Source: Lentisphaerae bacterium GWF2_45_14 (GTDB lineage Bacteria; Verrucomicrobiota; Lentisphaeria; Victivallales; GWF2-45-14). Taken from it: a stretch of 61,336 nt of DNA. The position numbers and the translations under genes were made by a program. Of the stretch, positions 1-8,085 are shown one piece after another. The DNA lies in assembly GCA_001804785.1 (NCBI GenBank), contig MHBG01000008.1, positions 1 through 61,336 on the forward strand, written 5' to 3'. The stretch's first letter is position 1. The number at the start of each line of letters is the position of its first letter. The notes beneath the pieces are model-generated. The model was not told the DNA's origin and made no database searches. It was given only the letters and a program-made list of their open reading frames with translations.

Positions 1-1
1 C

Positions 2-1399
2 TGCGGCATGGATGTTATGGCGGTACGTGACGCCATTGAAAGGGCGAAGAAAATTATTGCCCAGGGCAAAGGCCCGGTTCTCCTCGAACTTGATACCTAC
101 CGTTATTATGGTCACTCGCTATCCGATCCGAGAAACGAGTACCGCACGAAGGAAGAAGAGGAACGCTGGAAGGCCGTCGATCCGGTAACATGCTTCAGAA
201 AGCGCTTGATTGAGCAGAAAGTTTTCTCAACGAAAGAACTGGACGCGATTGAAAAGACCGTCATCGAACGTAACGAGAGAGCCGCAAGACGCGCCGCGGA
301 TTCAGCCGATCCAGACCCCGCTGACGTTATCAAATATATGTACGCCGATACCGTCTGCGAAACAGTTCCCGACAAGTATAAGAAGATCGATATATATAAC
401 GAACTTCCGAAAGTCAAACGCGACTCGGAAGGCCGCGTAAACTATCGCGACGCCATCAAGGAAGGCATCATCGAGGAAATGCTCCGTGACAAACGCGTCG
501 TTCTTTATGGCGAAGACGTGGCCGATTACGGCGGTGCGTTCAAGCTCTCGAAGGGACTTCTCGAATCTTTCGGACGCGACAGGGTTTTCAACAGCCCTAT
601 TTCCGAAGCCTGTATCTGTGGTACCGGAGTGGGTATGGCGATGACCGGTTACAGGCCGGTCGTTGAACTGATGTACATGGACTTCGCGCTTATGGCTTCC
701 GATCAAATATCAAACCAGGCCGCGAAATGGCATTACATGACGGGAGCGTCCACAAAGGTGCCGATGGTTGTAAGATGTAGTGTCGGAGGCGGAAAAGGTT
801 ACGGCGGCCAGCACTCGCAGTCGCTCGAATCAATGTTCGCCCACATCCCAGGAACTTATGTAGCTTATCCATCAAATCCATATGACGCCAAAGGTCTTAT
901 AAAAACAGCCATACGCGATGACAACCCGGTCGTCTTTGTTGAAGGCCAACTCCTCTACAACGTAAAAGGCTTCGTGCCGGAAGAGGAATATCTAATTCCG
1001 TTCGGACAGGCTAACGTCGTTCGTGAAGGAAAGGATGTTACATTTGTCGTGTGGGGTCCTGCCGTCGCCGATGCGCTGAAAGCCGCTGAAATCCTTGAAG
1101 GCGAAGGTATCAGCGTCGAAATAATCGACCCAAGAACACTTGTTCCATTCGACTGGGAAACCGTCTTCGAATCAGTAAAGAAGACAGGCCGTTGCGTGGC
1201 AATAAGCCAGTGCGTGGACATCGGAAGCTTCACGGGTGAAATCGTGTCTCAGGTGATGGCGAACTGTTTCGACTATCTTGACGCGCCAATTCTCAAAGTC
1301 GGCGCGAAAAACGGCATAGCACCCCAGGCTTACACACTTGAGGCGGCATTCCTTCCGACTCCTGCCGACATGGCCGACGCCGCAAGGAAACTCTTCTAA
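2..1399 (+). CDS. Pyruvate dehydrogenase E1, fused alpha-beta subunit (5' end missing)
   Basis: This is the thiamine-diphosphate-dependent E1 that decarboxylates pyruvate and acetylates the lipoyl arm of E2. The frame is open to the left edge, so the N-terminus lies outside the window. Visible residues 1-125 (counting from the ATG at 8) match the C-terminal part of E1 alpha, with the YYGHSLSDP and EEEERWKAVDP segments. From about residue 139 (VNYRDAIKEGI, VLYGEDVADYGGAF) the chain is a complete E1 beta subunit with the transketolase-like pyrimidine-binding and C-terminal domains. Alpha and beta are therefore joined in one polypeptide, an arrangement known for some acetoin/pyruvate dehydrogenase E1 proteins. 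E2 starts 21 bp downstream and E3 follows, so this is one operon. A 2-oxoisovalerate or acetoin dehydrogenase is the alternative, but pyruvate is favoured for an anaerobe with fermentative neighbours. Confidence 0.9.
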   Translation, partial: CGMDVMAVRDAIERAKKIIAQGKGPVLLELDTYRYYGHSLSDPRNEYRTKEEEERWKAVDPVTCFRKRLIEQKVFSTKELDAIEKTVIERNERAARRAADSADPDPADVIKYMYADTVCETVPDKYKKIDIYNELPKVKRDSEGRVNYRDAIKEGIIEEMLRDKRVVLYGEDVADYGGAFKLSKGLLESFGRDRVFNSPISEACICGTGVGMAMTGYRPVVELMYMDFALMASDQISNQAAKWHYMTGASTKVPMVVRCSVGGGKGYGGQHSQSLESMFAHIPGTYVAYPSNPYDAKGLIKTAIRDDNPVVFVEGQLLYNVKGFVPEEEYLIPFGQANVVREGKDVTFVVWGPAVADALKAAEILEGEGISVEIIDPRTLVPFDWETVFESVKKTGRCVAISQCVDIGSFTGEIVSQVMANCFDYLDAPILKVGAKNGIAPQAYTLEAAFLPTPADMADAARKLF

Positions 1400-1420
1400 A
1401 CATTCACCGGAGAATTACGC

Positions 1421-2752
1421 ATGGCTACAAAAATACCAGTACCGAAGCTGGGACAGTCCGAAGAGACTGTCACCATCGATAAATGGCGCGTGAAAGAAGG
1501 GGATATGGTCAAGAAGGGCGATATCCTCTTCGAGGTCGAAACCGACAAGGCTGTCCTCGAAGTCGAATCGCAGTTCGAGGGCAAAATCCTGAAAATAGTT
1601 ATTCCTGCCGGAAAAGCAGTGCCGGTAATGAGCATTGCCGCCGTAATCGGCGAAGATGGCGAGGCGATTCCAGTCATTGAAGAAATCAAAGCGCCGGAAG
1701 CGCCGAAAGCGGCGGCTCCGGCAGCAAAAGCCCCTGAACAGAAGACGGCAGCAGCCCCAGTCCAGACGGCGGTTTCCGCCCCCGTTCAGGCGGCTGCTGC
1801 GGTTCAATCCGCCCCCTCAAAAGTAAATCCATCACCGAGGGCGAAAAAGTTCGCTCAGGACTACCTTATAAAAATAGATAAGGTTACGGGAACTGGCGGC
1901 GCGAACGGAAGAGTCACCGAAAAGGACGTCAGGAACTACCTTGAATCTTCAGGCTACTTTGCCAAGAAAATTACTCCGGTAGCTTTCACCATTGCCCGGA
2001 AGGAAAAGCTTGAACTTCTCGAAATGGAAGGCTCCGGCGAAAGCGGCAGAATCACTCTCGCGGACGTCAAGGACGCTGTCTCTGAAAAGCCGCAGACATT
2101 TTCCGCAATGAGAAAAATAATTGCCCAGCGCCTCACGCAGTCCAAACAGCAGACGCCGCACTTCTATGTAACGGTCAGCATAGACCTGACAGACCTCATG
2201 GAAAAGCGCACGAAGCTCAAGAATGAAGGCATAAACCTCAGCGTTAACGTCTTCATCGTTAAGGCCGTCGCGCTCGCGCTCAAGAAGTTCCCTGTCGTAA
2301 ATTCGGTTACAGACGGTATTACCTATAAATACAAATCGAAGATAAATATAGGCGTTGCCGTGAGTATGCCTAACGGACTCGTTGTTCCCGTCATCAGGAA
2401 TGCCGACAAAAAGGCGCTCGACGAGATCCAGGCTGAAACTGCGGATTATGCCGAAAAGGCGCGTGCCGGAAAAATCAGCCCCGACAATCTCAAGGGCGGC
2501 ACATTCACCATATCCAACATGGGAATGATGAATGTCGAAAACTTCTGCGCTATCATTAATCCGGGTGAAGCCGCGATACTCGCGGTATCGTCGGGAATGC
2601 CGGTTCCAGTCGTAAAAGACGGACAGATCGTAATCCGGAACATGATGAAGATTACTCTGAGTGCCGACCACCGGGTTGTCGATGGATCGGACGGCGCGAA
2701 GTTCGTTAACGAAGTCAAGGCAATCCTTGAGAATTGGGACTCTGCTCTCTAA
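1421..2752 (+). CDS. pdhC: Dihydrolipoamide acetyltransferase (pyruvate dehydrogenase E2)
   Basis: Core acyltransferase of the pyruvate dehydrogenase complex, 443 aa. Residues 1-78 are a lipoyl domain; the lipoylated lysine is K43 in VETDKAVLEVES. An Ala/Pro-rich linker (about 88-135) follows. Residues about 137-174 (SPRAKKFAQDY, GANGRVTEKDV) form a peripheral subunit-binding domain, and a second similar segment lies at 185-220 (TPVAFTIARKEK, GESGRITLADV). The catalytic domain begins near 226 (FSAMRKIIAQRL) and ends with the active-site DHRVVDG, giving H417 and D420. An AATTACGC-type spacer with GGAG sits just before the ATG, 21 bp after E1. The duplicated binding segment is unusual, because most bacterial E2 proteins carry one. 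Confidence 0.93.
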   Translation: MATKIPVPKLGQSEETVTIDKWRVKEGDMVKKGDILFEVETDKAVLEVESQFEGKILKIVIPAGKAVPVMSIAAVIGEDGEAIPVIEEIKAPEAPKAAAPAAKAPEQKTAAAPVQTAVSAPVQAAAAVQSAPSKVNPSPRAKKFAQDYLIKIDKVTGTGGANGRVTEKDVRNYLESSGYFAKKITPVAFTIARKEKLELLEMEGSGESGRITLADVKDAVSEKPQTFSAMRKIIAQRLTQSKQQTPHFYVTVSIDLTDLMEKRTKLKNEGINLSVNVFIVKAVALALKKFPVVNSVTDGITYKYKSKINIGVAVSMPNGLVVPVIRNADKKALDEIQAETADYAEKARAGKISPDNLKGGTFTISNMGMMNVENFCAIINPGEAAILAVSSGMPVPVVKDGQIVIRNMMKITLSADHRVVDGSDGAKFVNEVKAILENWDSAL

Positions 2753-2812
2753 TTCCGTGCCGAAAGCGGAGCAAAAGCGGCACCGATTTGGAGCAGGCCC
2801 CTGGCTGGAAAA

Positions 2813-2907
2813 AAAAGCAGTCTGCTCGGGAGTAATATCAGGAGGACAACTGATAAAACAACAGACTGCTTTTCCCAAAACTGAGAATCAGTTGTCAGAA
2901 ATGACAA
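2813..2907 (+). promoter_or_regulatory. Palindrome-rich leader before lpdA with mutually exclusive stems
   Basis: The 299-bp gap between pdhC and lpdA holds three perfect inverted repeats that share bases. A 12-bp stem pairs 2813-2824 (AAAAGCAGTCTG) with 2862-2873. A 10-bp stem pairs 2845-2854 (GACAACTGAT), inside the first loop, with 2887-2896, giving an H-type pseudoknot topology. A 6-bp hairpin with a GAAA loop, 2892-2907 (TTGTCA GAAA TGACAA), competes with the second stem. The order suggests an RNA leader with alternative folds, but it matches no riboswitch class I recognise. An intergenic palindromic element is the alternative. Confidence 0.45.
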
Positions 2908-3051
2908 AAGATGTTCCCAGATTGCAAAGAGCACCGCCGGAAGATAAGGTTATGTTCTTCGTGTCCCGGCTTGACATCGTATTACAGCGGAGATCATGCC
3001 AGTTTGTGTAATATTTTAGTTTAAACTATAAAATAAAACAGGATAAGTCTT

Positions 3052-4455
3052 ATGGAAAAACATCAGTTCGACGTATGCGTTATTGGAGCAGGCCCGGGCG
3101 GGTATGTCGCCGCCATCAAAGCCGCTCAGCGCGGAGCAAAAACAGCCGTCATCGAAAAAGAATGCCTCGGCGGAACATGCCTCAATATCGGCTGTATTCC
3201 CACAAAGACACTCATCGCCAGCGCGGAAGTCCTGCACAAAGTGCGCCATGCCGAAACATTCGGAATAAAAATAAAAGGATCCGTGGAAGCAGACTGGCAG
3301 GCAATGCTCGATAGAAAAGGCGCCGTGGTCGAAAAACTGAGAGGCGGAATAGCCACCCTCCTGAAGGCGGCCGGAGTCACTGTATTCAACGGCACAGGCG
3401 CCCTCAAGGACAGAAAGACGGTCAATGTTGTTTCCGATAAAAAAGTTACCGCCGAAATAACGACGAAAAATATAATCATCGCGTCCGGTTCTGAATCGCT
3501 GATGCCTAAATTTATTCCGCGCGGCGACAGAGTTCTCACGTCAACCGAGCTTCTCTCGATAGGCGAAATACCTAAAAGCCTTCTGGTGCTCGGCGGCGGC
3601 GTTATCGGCTGCGAATTCGCATGCCTTTTCGCGGAACTCGGAACAAAAGTAACTGTCGTTGAAATGCTTCCATCGATACTCCCGAATCTCGACTGCGATG
3701 CGGCGCGGCTCCTGACCCAGCAGATGAAAAAAGCGGGAATAGAGATTATGACAGGCACAGCGATGCAGGACATCAAGGCAGATAAGAAAGGCGTAAGCGG
3801 CAAAGTCGGTGATGCGGAACTTAAAGCTGATTACCTTCTCGTTTCAATCGGACGTAAGGCCGTAAGCGAGGGCCTCAATATATCCGCCGCCGGAATAAAG
3901 GCCGACGAAAGAGGCTGGATTCCCGTAGATTCAAAATGCAAAACAAATGTTCCGGGAATCTACGCCATCGGCGATATAGCGGGAAAAATCTGGCTCGCCC
4001 ACCTCGCGAGCGCGATGGGCGTCTGCGCCGCCGAAAACGCCACAGGCAAGAGCTCTGAGTTCAGCTACGACCTCGTTCCCAGCTGTATTTTTACCTCTCC
4101 TGAAATAGGCACGATCGGACTTACCGAGGAACAGTGCAAGGCTCAGAACGTAAACTATCATGTCGGCAAATTCCCGTTCGCGGCACTCGGCAAGGCAATA
4201 GCGATTGATGAAACCGTAGGTTTCGTGAAGATAATTGCCGATTCCGAAACTGATCAAGTCCTCGGCGTACATATCGTAGGCCCGCACGCGACAGACCTTA
4301 TTGCGGAAGCATGTCCCGCCATGAAACTTGAAATCACAGCCAGGGAACTGGGAAAAGCCATACACGCCCACCCGACGCTCGGAGAGGCAATGATGGAGGC
4401 CGCCCACGCCGTCCACGGCGAATGCGCGCACATCCCGACTCCCCGCAAGCGATAA
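3052..4455 (+). CDS. lpdA: Dihydrolipoamide dehydrogenase (E3)
   Basis: FAD- and NAD-dependent disulfide oxidoreductase that reoxidises dihydrolipoamide for the upstream E1/E2, 467 aa and full length. The FAD-binding motif is GAGPGGYVAA (residues 12-21). The redox-active pair is C43/C48 in GGTCLNIGCIPTK. The NAD-binding motif is GGGVIGCEFA, and the second FAD contact is AIGDIAG. The dimerisation domain carries the catalytic HAHPTLGE, with H440 and E445. AGGATAAG lies just upstream of the ATG. The long leader separating it from pdhC suggests that E3, which can be shared with other complexes, has some separate regulation. A terminator follows at 4510. Confidence 0.95.
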   Translation: MEKHQFDVCVIGAGPGGYVAAIKAAQRGAKTAVIEKECLGGTCLNIGCIPTKTLIASAEVLHKVRHAETFGIKIKGSVEADWQAMLDRKGAVVEKLRGGIATLLKAAGVTVFNGTGALKDRKTVNVVSDKKVTAEITTKNIIIASGSESLMPKFIPRGDRVLTSTELLSIGEIPKSLLVLGGGVIGCEFACLFAELGTKVTVVEMLPSILPNLDCDAARLLTQQMKKAGIEIMTGTAMQDIKADKKGVSGKVGDAELKADYLLVSIGRKAVSEGLNISAAGIKADERGWIPVDSKCKTNVPGIYAIGDIAGKIWLAHLASAMGVCAAENATGKSSEFSYDLVPSCIFTSPEIGTIGLTEEQCKAQNVNYHVGKFPFAALGKAIAIDETVGFVKIIADSETDQVLGVHIVGPHATDLIAEACPAMKLEITARELGKAIHAHPTLGEAMMEAAHAVHGECAHIPTPRKR

Positions 4456-4509
4456 TCTTGCATTTTGCATTTCTCGCAAAAGATGAAAAATATGCTATGA
4501 TATAAAAGG

Positions 4510-4533
4510 CCGGAGAAAAAGCTCCGGTTTTTT
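4510..4533 (+). terminator. Rho-independent terminator after lpdA
   Basis: Perfect 6-bp stem CCGGAG (4510-4515) with CTCCGG (4522-4527), a 6-nt A-rich loop, followed directly by six T. It ends the pyruvate dehydrogenase operon and lies only about 20 bp upstream of the MoxR gene start. Confidence 0.85.
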
Positions 4534-4552
4534 ATTGATGCGGGGAAGTTTT

Positions 4553-5503
4553 ATGGCTGAGACTGATTTTGAAAAAGCAGGGTCCGACATACGCAGGGTG
4601 AAAGCAAACGTAACAAAGGCGTTCATCGGAAAAGAATGGGCGGTCGAGGCCGCGGTTCTGGCCCTTTTTTCGGAAGGGCATGTACTCCTCGAAGATGTTC
4701 CTGGCGTCGGTAAGACTTTGCTTGCCAAAGCTATAGCAAAATCGATCAATGCCGATATAAAGAGAGTTCAGTTCACGGCCGATCTTTTGCCGTCGGATAT
4801 AAGCGGCACAACGGTATACAACAGCAAAGACAACGAATTCAGCTTCAGGCCCGGCCCTGTTTTCACCAATATTCTGCTGGGCGACGAAATAAACCGCGCC
4901 ACCCCCCGGACTCAGTCGAGCCTGCTTGAGGCGATGGAGGAAAATCAGGTTACAGCCGACGGCACCGTCTATAAACTGGACGCGCCCTTTTTCGTCATCG
5001 CCACACAAAATCCGATTGAACTTGAAGGCACTTACCCTCTGCCGTTTTCACAGATGGATAGATTTATCATCCGCTTAAAAATAGGCTACCTCAAAAAGGA
5101 GACCGAGAGGGAAATGCTCAACAGCCAGCGTGTTTCCTCTCCTCTCGATTTTTTAAACCCCGTGATGGATAAAAATGAGATTCTAAAAATACAGAACCTC
5201 GTTAAAAATGTAAAAATCACCGATGAGCTTCAGGCTTATATTGTTTCAATCGTTACCGCGACCAGGGAAAGCGGCTTCTGCGAATACGGCGCAAGTCCGC
5301 GCGGATCGCTTGACCTGATGCGCTACAGCCAGGCGGCGGCCTTGCTTTCTAAAAGGGACTTCGTCCTTCCCGACGATATTAAAAAGGCCGCGCCAGCGGT
5401 GCTTGGACACAGAATAATAATCCGCAAAGGGGCAAGGCTTTCGACCGCTTCCGGCAACGATGCCGTCAAGGAAATCCTTGAGAATGTGGAAGTTCCGATT
5501 TAA
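4553..5503 (+). CDS. MoxR family AAA+ ATPase
   Basis: Cytoplasmic AAA+ ATPase of the MoxR type, thought to act as a chaperone that remodels or activates partner proteins. It is 316 aa from the ATG at 4553, which has GGGGAAG 6-11 nt upstream; a TTG at 4535 would add six residues and is not favoured. Walker A is PGVGKT at about 50-55, Walker B is LLGDEINRA near 109, the MoxR-typical ATQNPIELEGTYPLP sits near 155, and sensor/arginine-finger sequence (SPRGSLDLMRYSQAAA) is in the C-terminal half. MoxR genes usually sit with DUF58 and von Willebrand factor A genes. None follows here, so this copy is orphaned and its client is unknown. Confidence 0.9.
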   Translation: MAETDFEKAGSDIRRVKANVTKAFIGKEWAVEAAVLALFSEGHVLLEDVPGVGKTLLAKAIAKSINADIKRVQFTADLLPSDISGTTVYNSKDNEFSFRPGPVFTNILLGDEINRATPRTQSSLLEAMEENQVTADGTVYKLDAPFFVIATQNPIELEGTYPLPFSQMDRFIIRLKIGYLKKETEREMLNSQRVSSPLDFLNPVMDKNEILKIQNLVKNVKITDELQAYIVSIVTATRESGFCEYGASPRGSLDLMRYSQAAALLSKRDFVLPDDIKKAAPAVLGHRIIIRKGARLSTASGNDAVKEILENVEVPI

Positions 5504-5589
5504 TCTATAGCCGTAACTGCGGAATACCTCAAAACAGGACCCTCCATTTTGGCACTATCCAGCAAATCATACCTCATTAAATTACGAAT

Positions 5590-5658
5590 TTCGCAATAAT
5601 TAAATAATAACATGATTTAAGCGAAGTTTATATATTGATTACTTCGCAATTCGCAATA
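5590..5658. promoter_or_regulatory. Repeated TTCGCAAT sites and inverted repeat upstream of ald
   Basis: The AT-rich 180-bp gap before ald contains three copies of TTCGCAAT (5590-5597, 5643-5650, 5650-5657). A 7-bp inverted repeat GCGAAGT (5621-5627) / ACTTCGC (5641-5647) has a 13-bp spacer. The next two genes are alanine dehydrogenase and its overlapping Lrp/AsnC regulator. Such regulators bind repeated sites near their own operon, so these are candidate operator sites. No clear -35/-10 pair stood out. Confidence 0.4.
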
Positions 5659-5697
5659 TTCTTAAGTAAAGGCAAATAATAAATGGAGATGAATAAA

Positions 5698-6801
5698 ATG
5701 AAGATTGGTCTTCCGTCGGAAATAAAAAAAGAAGAATACCGTGTGGGGTTGACTCCCGCAAGCGCAAGAGAATATATTGAACACGGCCATCAGGTGCTGG
5801 TCGAAAGCAACGCCGGACTCGGGTCGGGTTTTATTGATGATGAGTACAAAAAGGCCGGATGCGAAATTATCGGCAACAGAAAAGCGCTTTTTGATTCAGC
5901 CGACATGATTGTGAAGGTGAAGGAACCTCTTCCTCAGGAGTATGACTTGTTTCACGAAGGCCAGATTCTCTATACATATCTACATCTCGCTCCGGATAAA
6001 ACACTTACCGAAGCACTGCTTAAAAAGAAAATAATCGGAATAGCCTATGAGACACTGACAGAAAAAGACGGTTCGCTGCCGCTGCTCATCCCGATGTCCC
6101 AGATCGCAGGAAGAATGTCTGTCCAAGAGGGCGCGAAATACCTGGAAAAAACATTTGGAGGACGCGGCATACTCCTCGGCGGCGTGCCCGGAATCAAAAA
6201 AGGAAAAGTCCTCATCCTCGGCGGCGGCATTGCCGGAACCAACGCCTGCAAAATAGCGATAGGAATGGGCGCGGACGTTACCATAATGGATATTTCTGCG
6301 AGAAGACTTTCAGAAATCGACGACATATTCGGTAACTCCGTCAAGACAATGTATTCCAATTCATACAACGTCGATGAGATGATACGAGACGCGGACCTCG
6401 TCATCGGTTCCGTACTTATTCCCGGCGCGGCGGCCCCCAAGCTCGTAAAAAAAGGCGACCTCAAAAATATGAAAGACGGCGCGGTTATCGTCGATATAGC
6501 AATCGACCAGGGCGGCTGCTTCGAAACCTCGCGCCCCACCTACCACACAGACCCTATTTTCACAGTTGACGGCGTCGTACACTACTGCGTAGCGAACATG
6601 CCCGGCGCTGTCGCCGTAAGTTCCACATACGCACTGACCAGCGTGACCAACAGGTATGGGCTCCAGATTGCGGACTTCGGAATCGAAAAGGCACTTAAAA
6701 ATCCGGTAGTCTTAAGCGGGCTAAACTGCTTCAAGGGCAAGCTGACCAACAAGGCCGTGGCTGAAGCCCACAAAATGCAGTACGAGGAGTATTCCGCATG
6801 A
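5698..6801 (+). CDS. ald: Alanine dehydrogenase
   Basis: NAD-dependent enzyme interconverting L-alanine and pyruvate plus ammonia. The start is placed at the third in-frame ATG (5698): GGAG at 5685-5688 is then 9 nt upstream and the N-terminus MKIGLPSEIKKEEYRV matches the family. Starts at 5683 or 5689 would put the ribosome site inside the gene. Visible motifs are VGLTPAS near the N-terminus, the catalytic lysine segment MIVKVKEPLP, YTYLHLAPD, the NAD-binding GGGIAGTNACK and VANMPGAVAVSSTYALTS. At 367 aa it is full length. It overlaps the following AsnC-type regulator by 4 bp (ATGA), so the pair forms one operon resembling the known ald-aldR arrangement. Confidence 0.95.
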   Translation: MKIGLPSEIKKEEYRVGLTPASAREYIEHGHQVLVESNAGLGSGFIDDEYKKAGCEIIGNRKALFDSADMIVKVKEPLPQEYDLFHEGQILYTYLHLAPDKTLTEALLKKKIIGIAYETLTEKDGSLPLLIPMSQIAGRMSVQEGAKYLEKTFGGRGILLGGVPGIKKGKVLILGGGIAGTNACKIAIGMGADVTIMDISARRLSEIDDIFGNSVKTMYSNSYNVDEMIRDADLVIGSVLIPGAAAPKLVKKGDLKNMKDGAVIVDIAIDQGGCFETSRPTYHTDPIFTVDGVVHYCVANMPGAVAVSSTYALTSVTNRYGLQIADFGIEKALKNPVVLSGLNCFKGKLTNKAVAEAHKMQYEEYSA

Positions 6802-7244
6802 GTTTGGACGATACCGATAAAAAAATAGTGGGACTTCTCTGGGAAAACGGGCGCGCCACAAACAACGATATCGCCAAGAAGCTTTCGATATCGGAAGGCA
6901 CTGTCCGCAACAGAATAAAGAAACTTGAATCGTCAGGGTTCATGAAGATATCCGGGCTTATAAACCCGGACAAGGTACCGGACAAACAGCTTGTTTTTCT
7001 GGGGATCAAGGTTGCTCTGAGCAAAGACCTCGCGGCTACGGCTGAAAAGATCGCCAAACTAAACAATGTCAAGTCAGTATATATAAGTACAGGCCGCTAC
7101 GACATAGTCGTAGAGGCCTGGGTAGATGTCAAATACGGGCTTATAAATTTCCTGAGCGGCTCGCTTGCCTCGATAACCGGCATTGTCTCAACGGAAAGCT
7201 TCCTCATTATGAAGAGCTTCAACCGCTGGCTTCCCGGCTTTTGA
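6798..7244 (+). CDS. Lrp/AsnC family transcriptional regulator
   Basis: Small DNA-binding regulator, 148 aa. The N-terminal winged helix-turn-helix is clear (DDTDKKIVGLLWENGRATN, then AKKLSISEGTVRNRIKKLE). Residues about 70-148 form the ligand-binding RAM domain (VALSKDLAATAEKIAKLNNV, YISTGRYDIVVEAWV). Its ATG overlaps the ald stop codon, so the two are co-translated. The likely role is amino-acid-responsive control of ald, probably sensing alanine. The repeats upstream of ald are candidate binding sites. The effector is inferred from the neighbour only. Confidence 0.9.
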   Translation: MSLDDTDKKIVGLLWENGRATNNDIAKKLSISEGTVRNRIKKLESSGFMKISGLINPDKVPDKQLVFLGIKVALSKDLAATAEKIAKLNNVKSVYISTGRYDIVVEAWVDVKYGLINFLSGSLASITGIVSTESFLIMKSFNRWLPGF

Positions 7245-7271
7245 GGCCTTCGCGAGCAGAAATAACAGGAA

Positions 7272-7724
7272 TCAGGACTCTGTTTCCTCTTCCTCTTCTT
7301 CGCCTTTTTTGACGAGCTTCTGAACGAGTACGTCAATCTTATCAACAGTGAGTCCGAGGTTTTTCTTTATTTCTTCCCTGATGGTGTTTTGCACCTTTGC
7401 TGAAAGCCCGGGAACATTCTGTCCATACTCAATATTTACCTTTACGGCGATACAGAGTTTCTCAGATGTCATGTCAATGCCTATGGAACCCTGCGTACGA
7501 CCGCCGACCATACTTGCGATACTTTCAATAAGTGAAGCTCCTTCAAGCATGACAGCACCCTTGAAATTTGCGAAAGAACCTCTTACAACATCACCAATCA
7601 CGTTTTCGTGAATCTTGATGTCGCCCAGATCTGTTTTTTCGCAAATCTGCTTCTTTGCGGCTGCGGGTTTTTCTTCTGTTTTTGCGGCGGGTTTGGCTGT
7701 TTTCTTTGTGAGTTTACTGACCAT
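7272..7724 (-). CDS. Asp23/Gls24 family protein
   Basis: Cytoplasmic protein of the Asp23/Gls24 (DUF322) family, linked in Gram-positives to envelope or alkaline stress. The start is placed at the ATG at 7724 (MVSKLTKKTA), which has GGAAGGGG 8 nt upstream; a TTG at 7763 would read through the ribosome site and promoter. Residues 1-40 are a Lys/Ala-rich tail. The family core follows (LGDIKIHENVIGDVV, GRTQGSIGIDM, CIAVKVNIEYGQNVPGLS). The C-terminus is acidic (KGEEEEEETES). A promoter is visible upstream at 7760-7788. The gene converges with the AsnC gene, with 27 bp between stops and no terminator seen. Confidence 0.85.
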   Translation of the reverse strand: MVSKLTKKTAKPAAKTEEKPAAAKKQICEKTDLGDIKIHENVIGDVVRGSFANFKGAVMLEGASLIESIASMVGGRTQGSIGIDMTSEKLCIAVKVNIEYGQNVPGLSAKVQNTIREEIKKNLGLTVDKIDVLVQKLVKKGEEEEEETES

Positions 7725-7759
7725 AGTCTTAACCCCTTCCTTTTTTAGGTTTACACTTA

Positions 7760-7788
7760 ACAATAGGCGCGCCGTTATAATTAGTCAA
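7760..7788 (-). promoter_or_regulatory. Sigma-70-type promoter for the Asp23 gene
   Basis: Read on the minus strand: TTGACT (-35, 7788-7783), a 17-bp spacer, then TATTGT (-10, 7765-7760). This lies 36 bp upstream of the ATG at 7724. It supports the shorter protein start. Confidence 0.6.
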
Positions 7789-7917
7789 CACAAAAGAAGG
7801 TCATTTTGAAAAAAATAAGCCGTCTTTGCATAAATTTATTTTGACTCTGTCCGAAAATATAGCTTGGAGCGAGCCTGAAATGGATATCGGGCAGAACAAC
7901 AGTAAGGAGACTGTACC

Positions 7918-8055
7918 GTGAAAAAGGAGAGAAATTCCCCGTTGGCGCGGACCAAGCCGGCAAATGGAAAAGTAACGACCGTGATGCGTGAGTTGAACTT
8001 TTTTCTAAAGAGCTACTCAAGCGCGTTAAAGTCGGTCAGCCAGTCAGGGCGCTAA
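7918..8055 (+). CDS. Possible small protein, 45 aa
   Basis: A GTG-initiated frame of 45 codons with AAGGAG 9 nt upstream of the start. The product is basic and polar (starts MKKERNSPLARTKP and ends SALKSVSQSGR), with no signal peptide or membrane segment. A 13-codon frame (ATG 7880) with its own GGAG ends in a TGA that overlaps this GTG, so translation could be coupled. It lies 30 bp before the 8086 gene. No family is recognised. It occupies most of the 361-bp gap 7725-8085, which otherwise holds the Asp23 promoter. It may not be a real gene. Confidence 0.35.
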   Translation: MKKERNSPLARTKPANGKVTTVMRELNFFLKSYSSALKSVSQSGR

Positions 8056-8085
8056 GTAGTGCTGACGGAGGATTATAGGTACTGA

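Noticed and set aside
1949..2878. 309-codon frame on the minus strand inside pdhC
   Set aside because: It lies opposite a clear E2 gene, and its reading reflects codon bias of the real gene. No family motif.
4553..5503. MoxR as part of a pyruvate dehydrogenase system
   Set aside because: A strong terminator at 4510-4533 separates them.
5547..5563. TGGCAC ... GCA resembling a sigma-54 -24/-12 promoter upstream of ald
   Set aside because: The distance between the GG and GC elements is one base too short, and no enhancer-binding gene is nearby.
7781..8020. 79-codon frame on the minus strand in the gap before 8086
   Set aside because: No ribosome site and no resemblance to a protein; the plus-strand small frame with AAGGAG is better supported.
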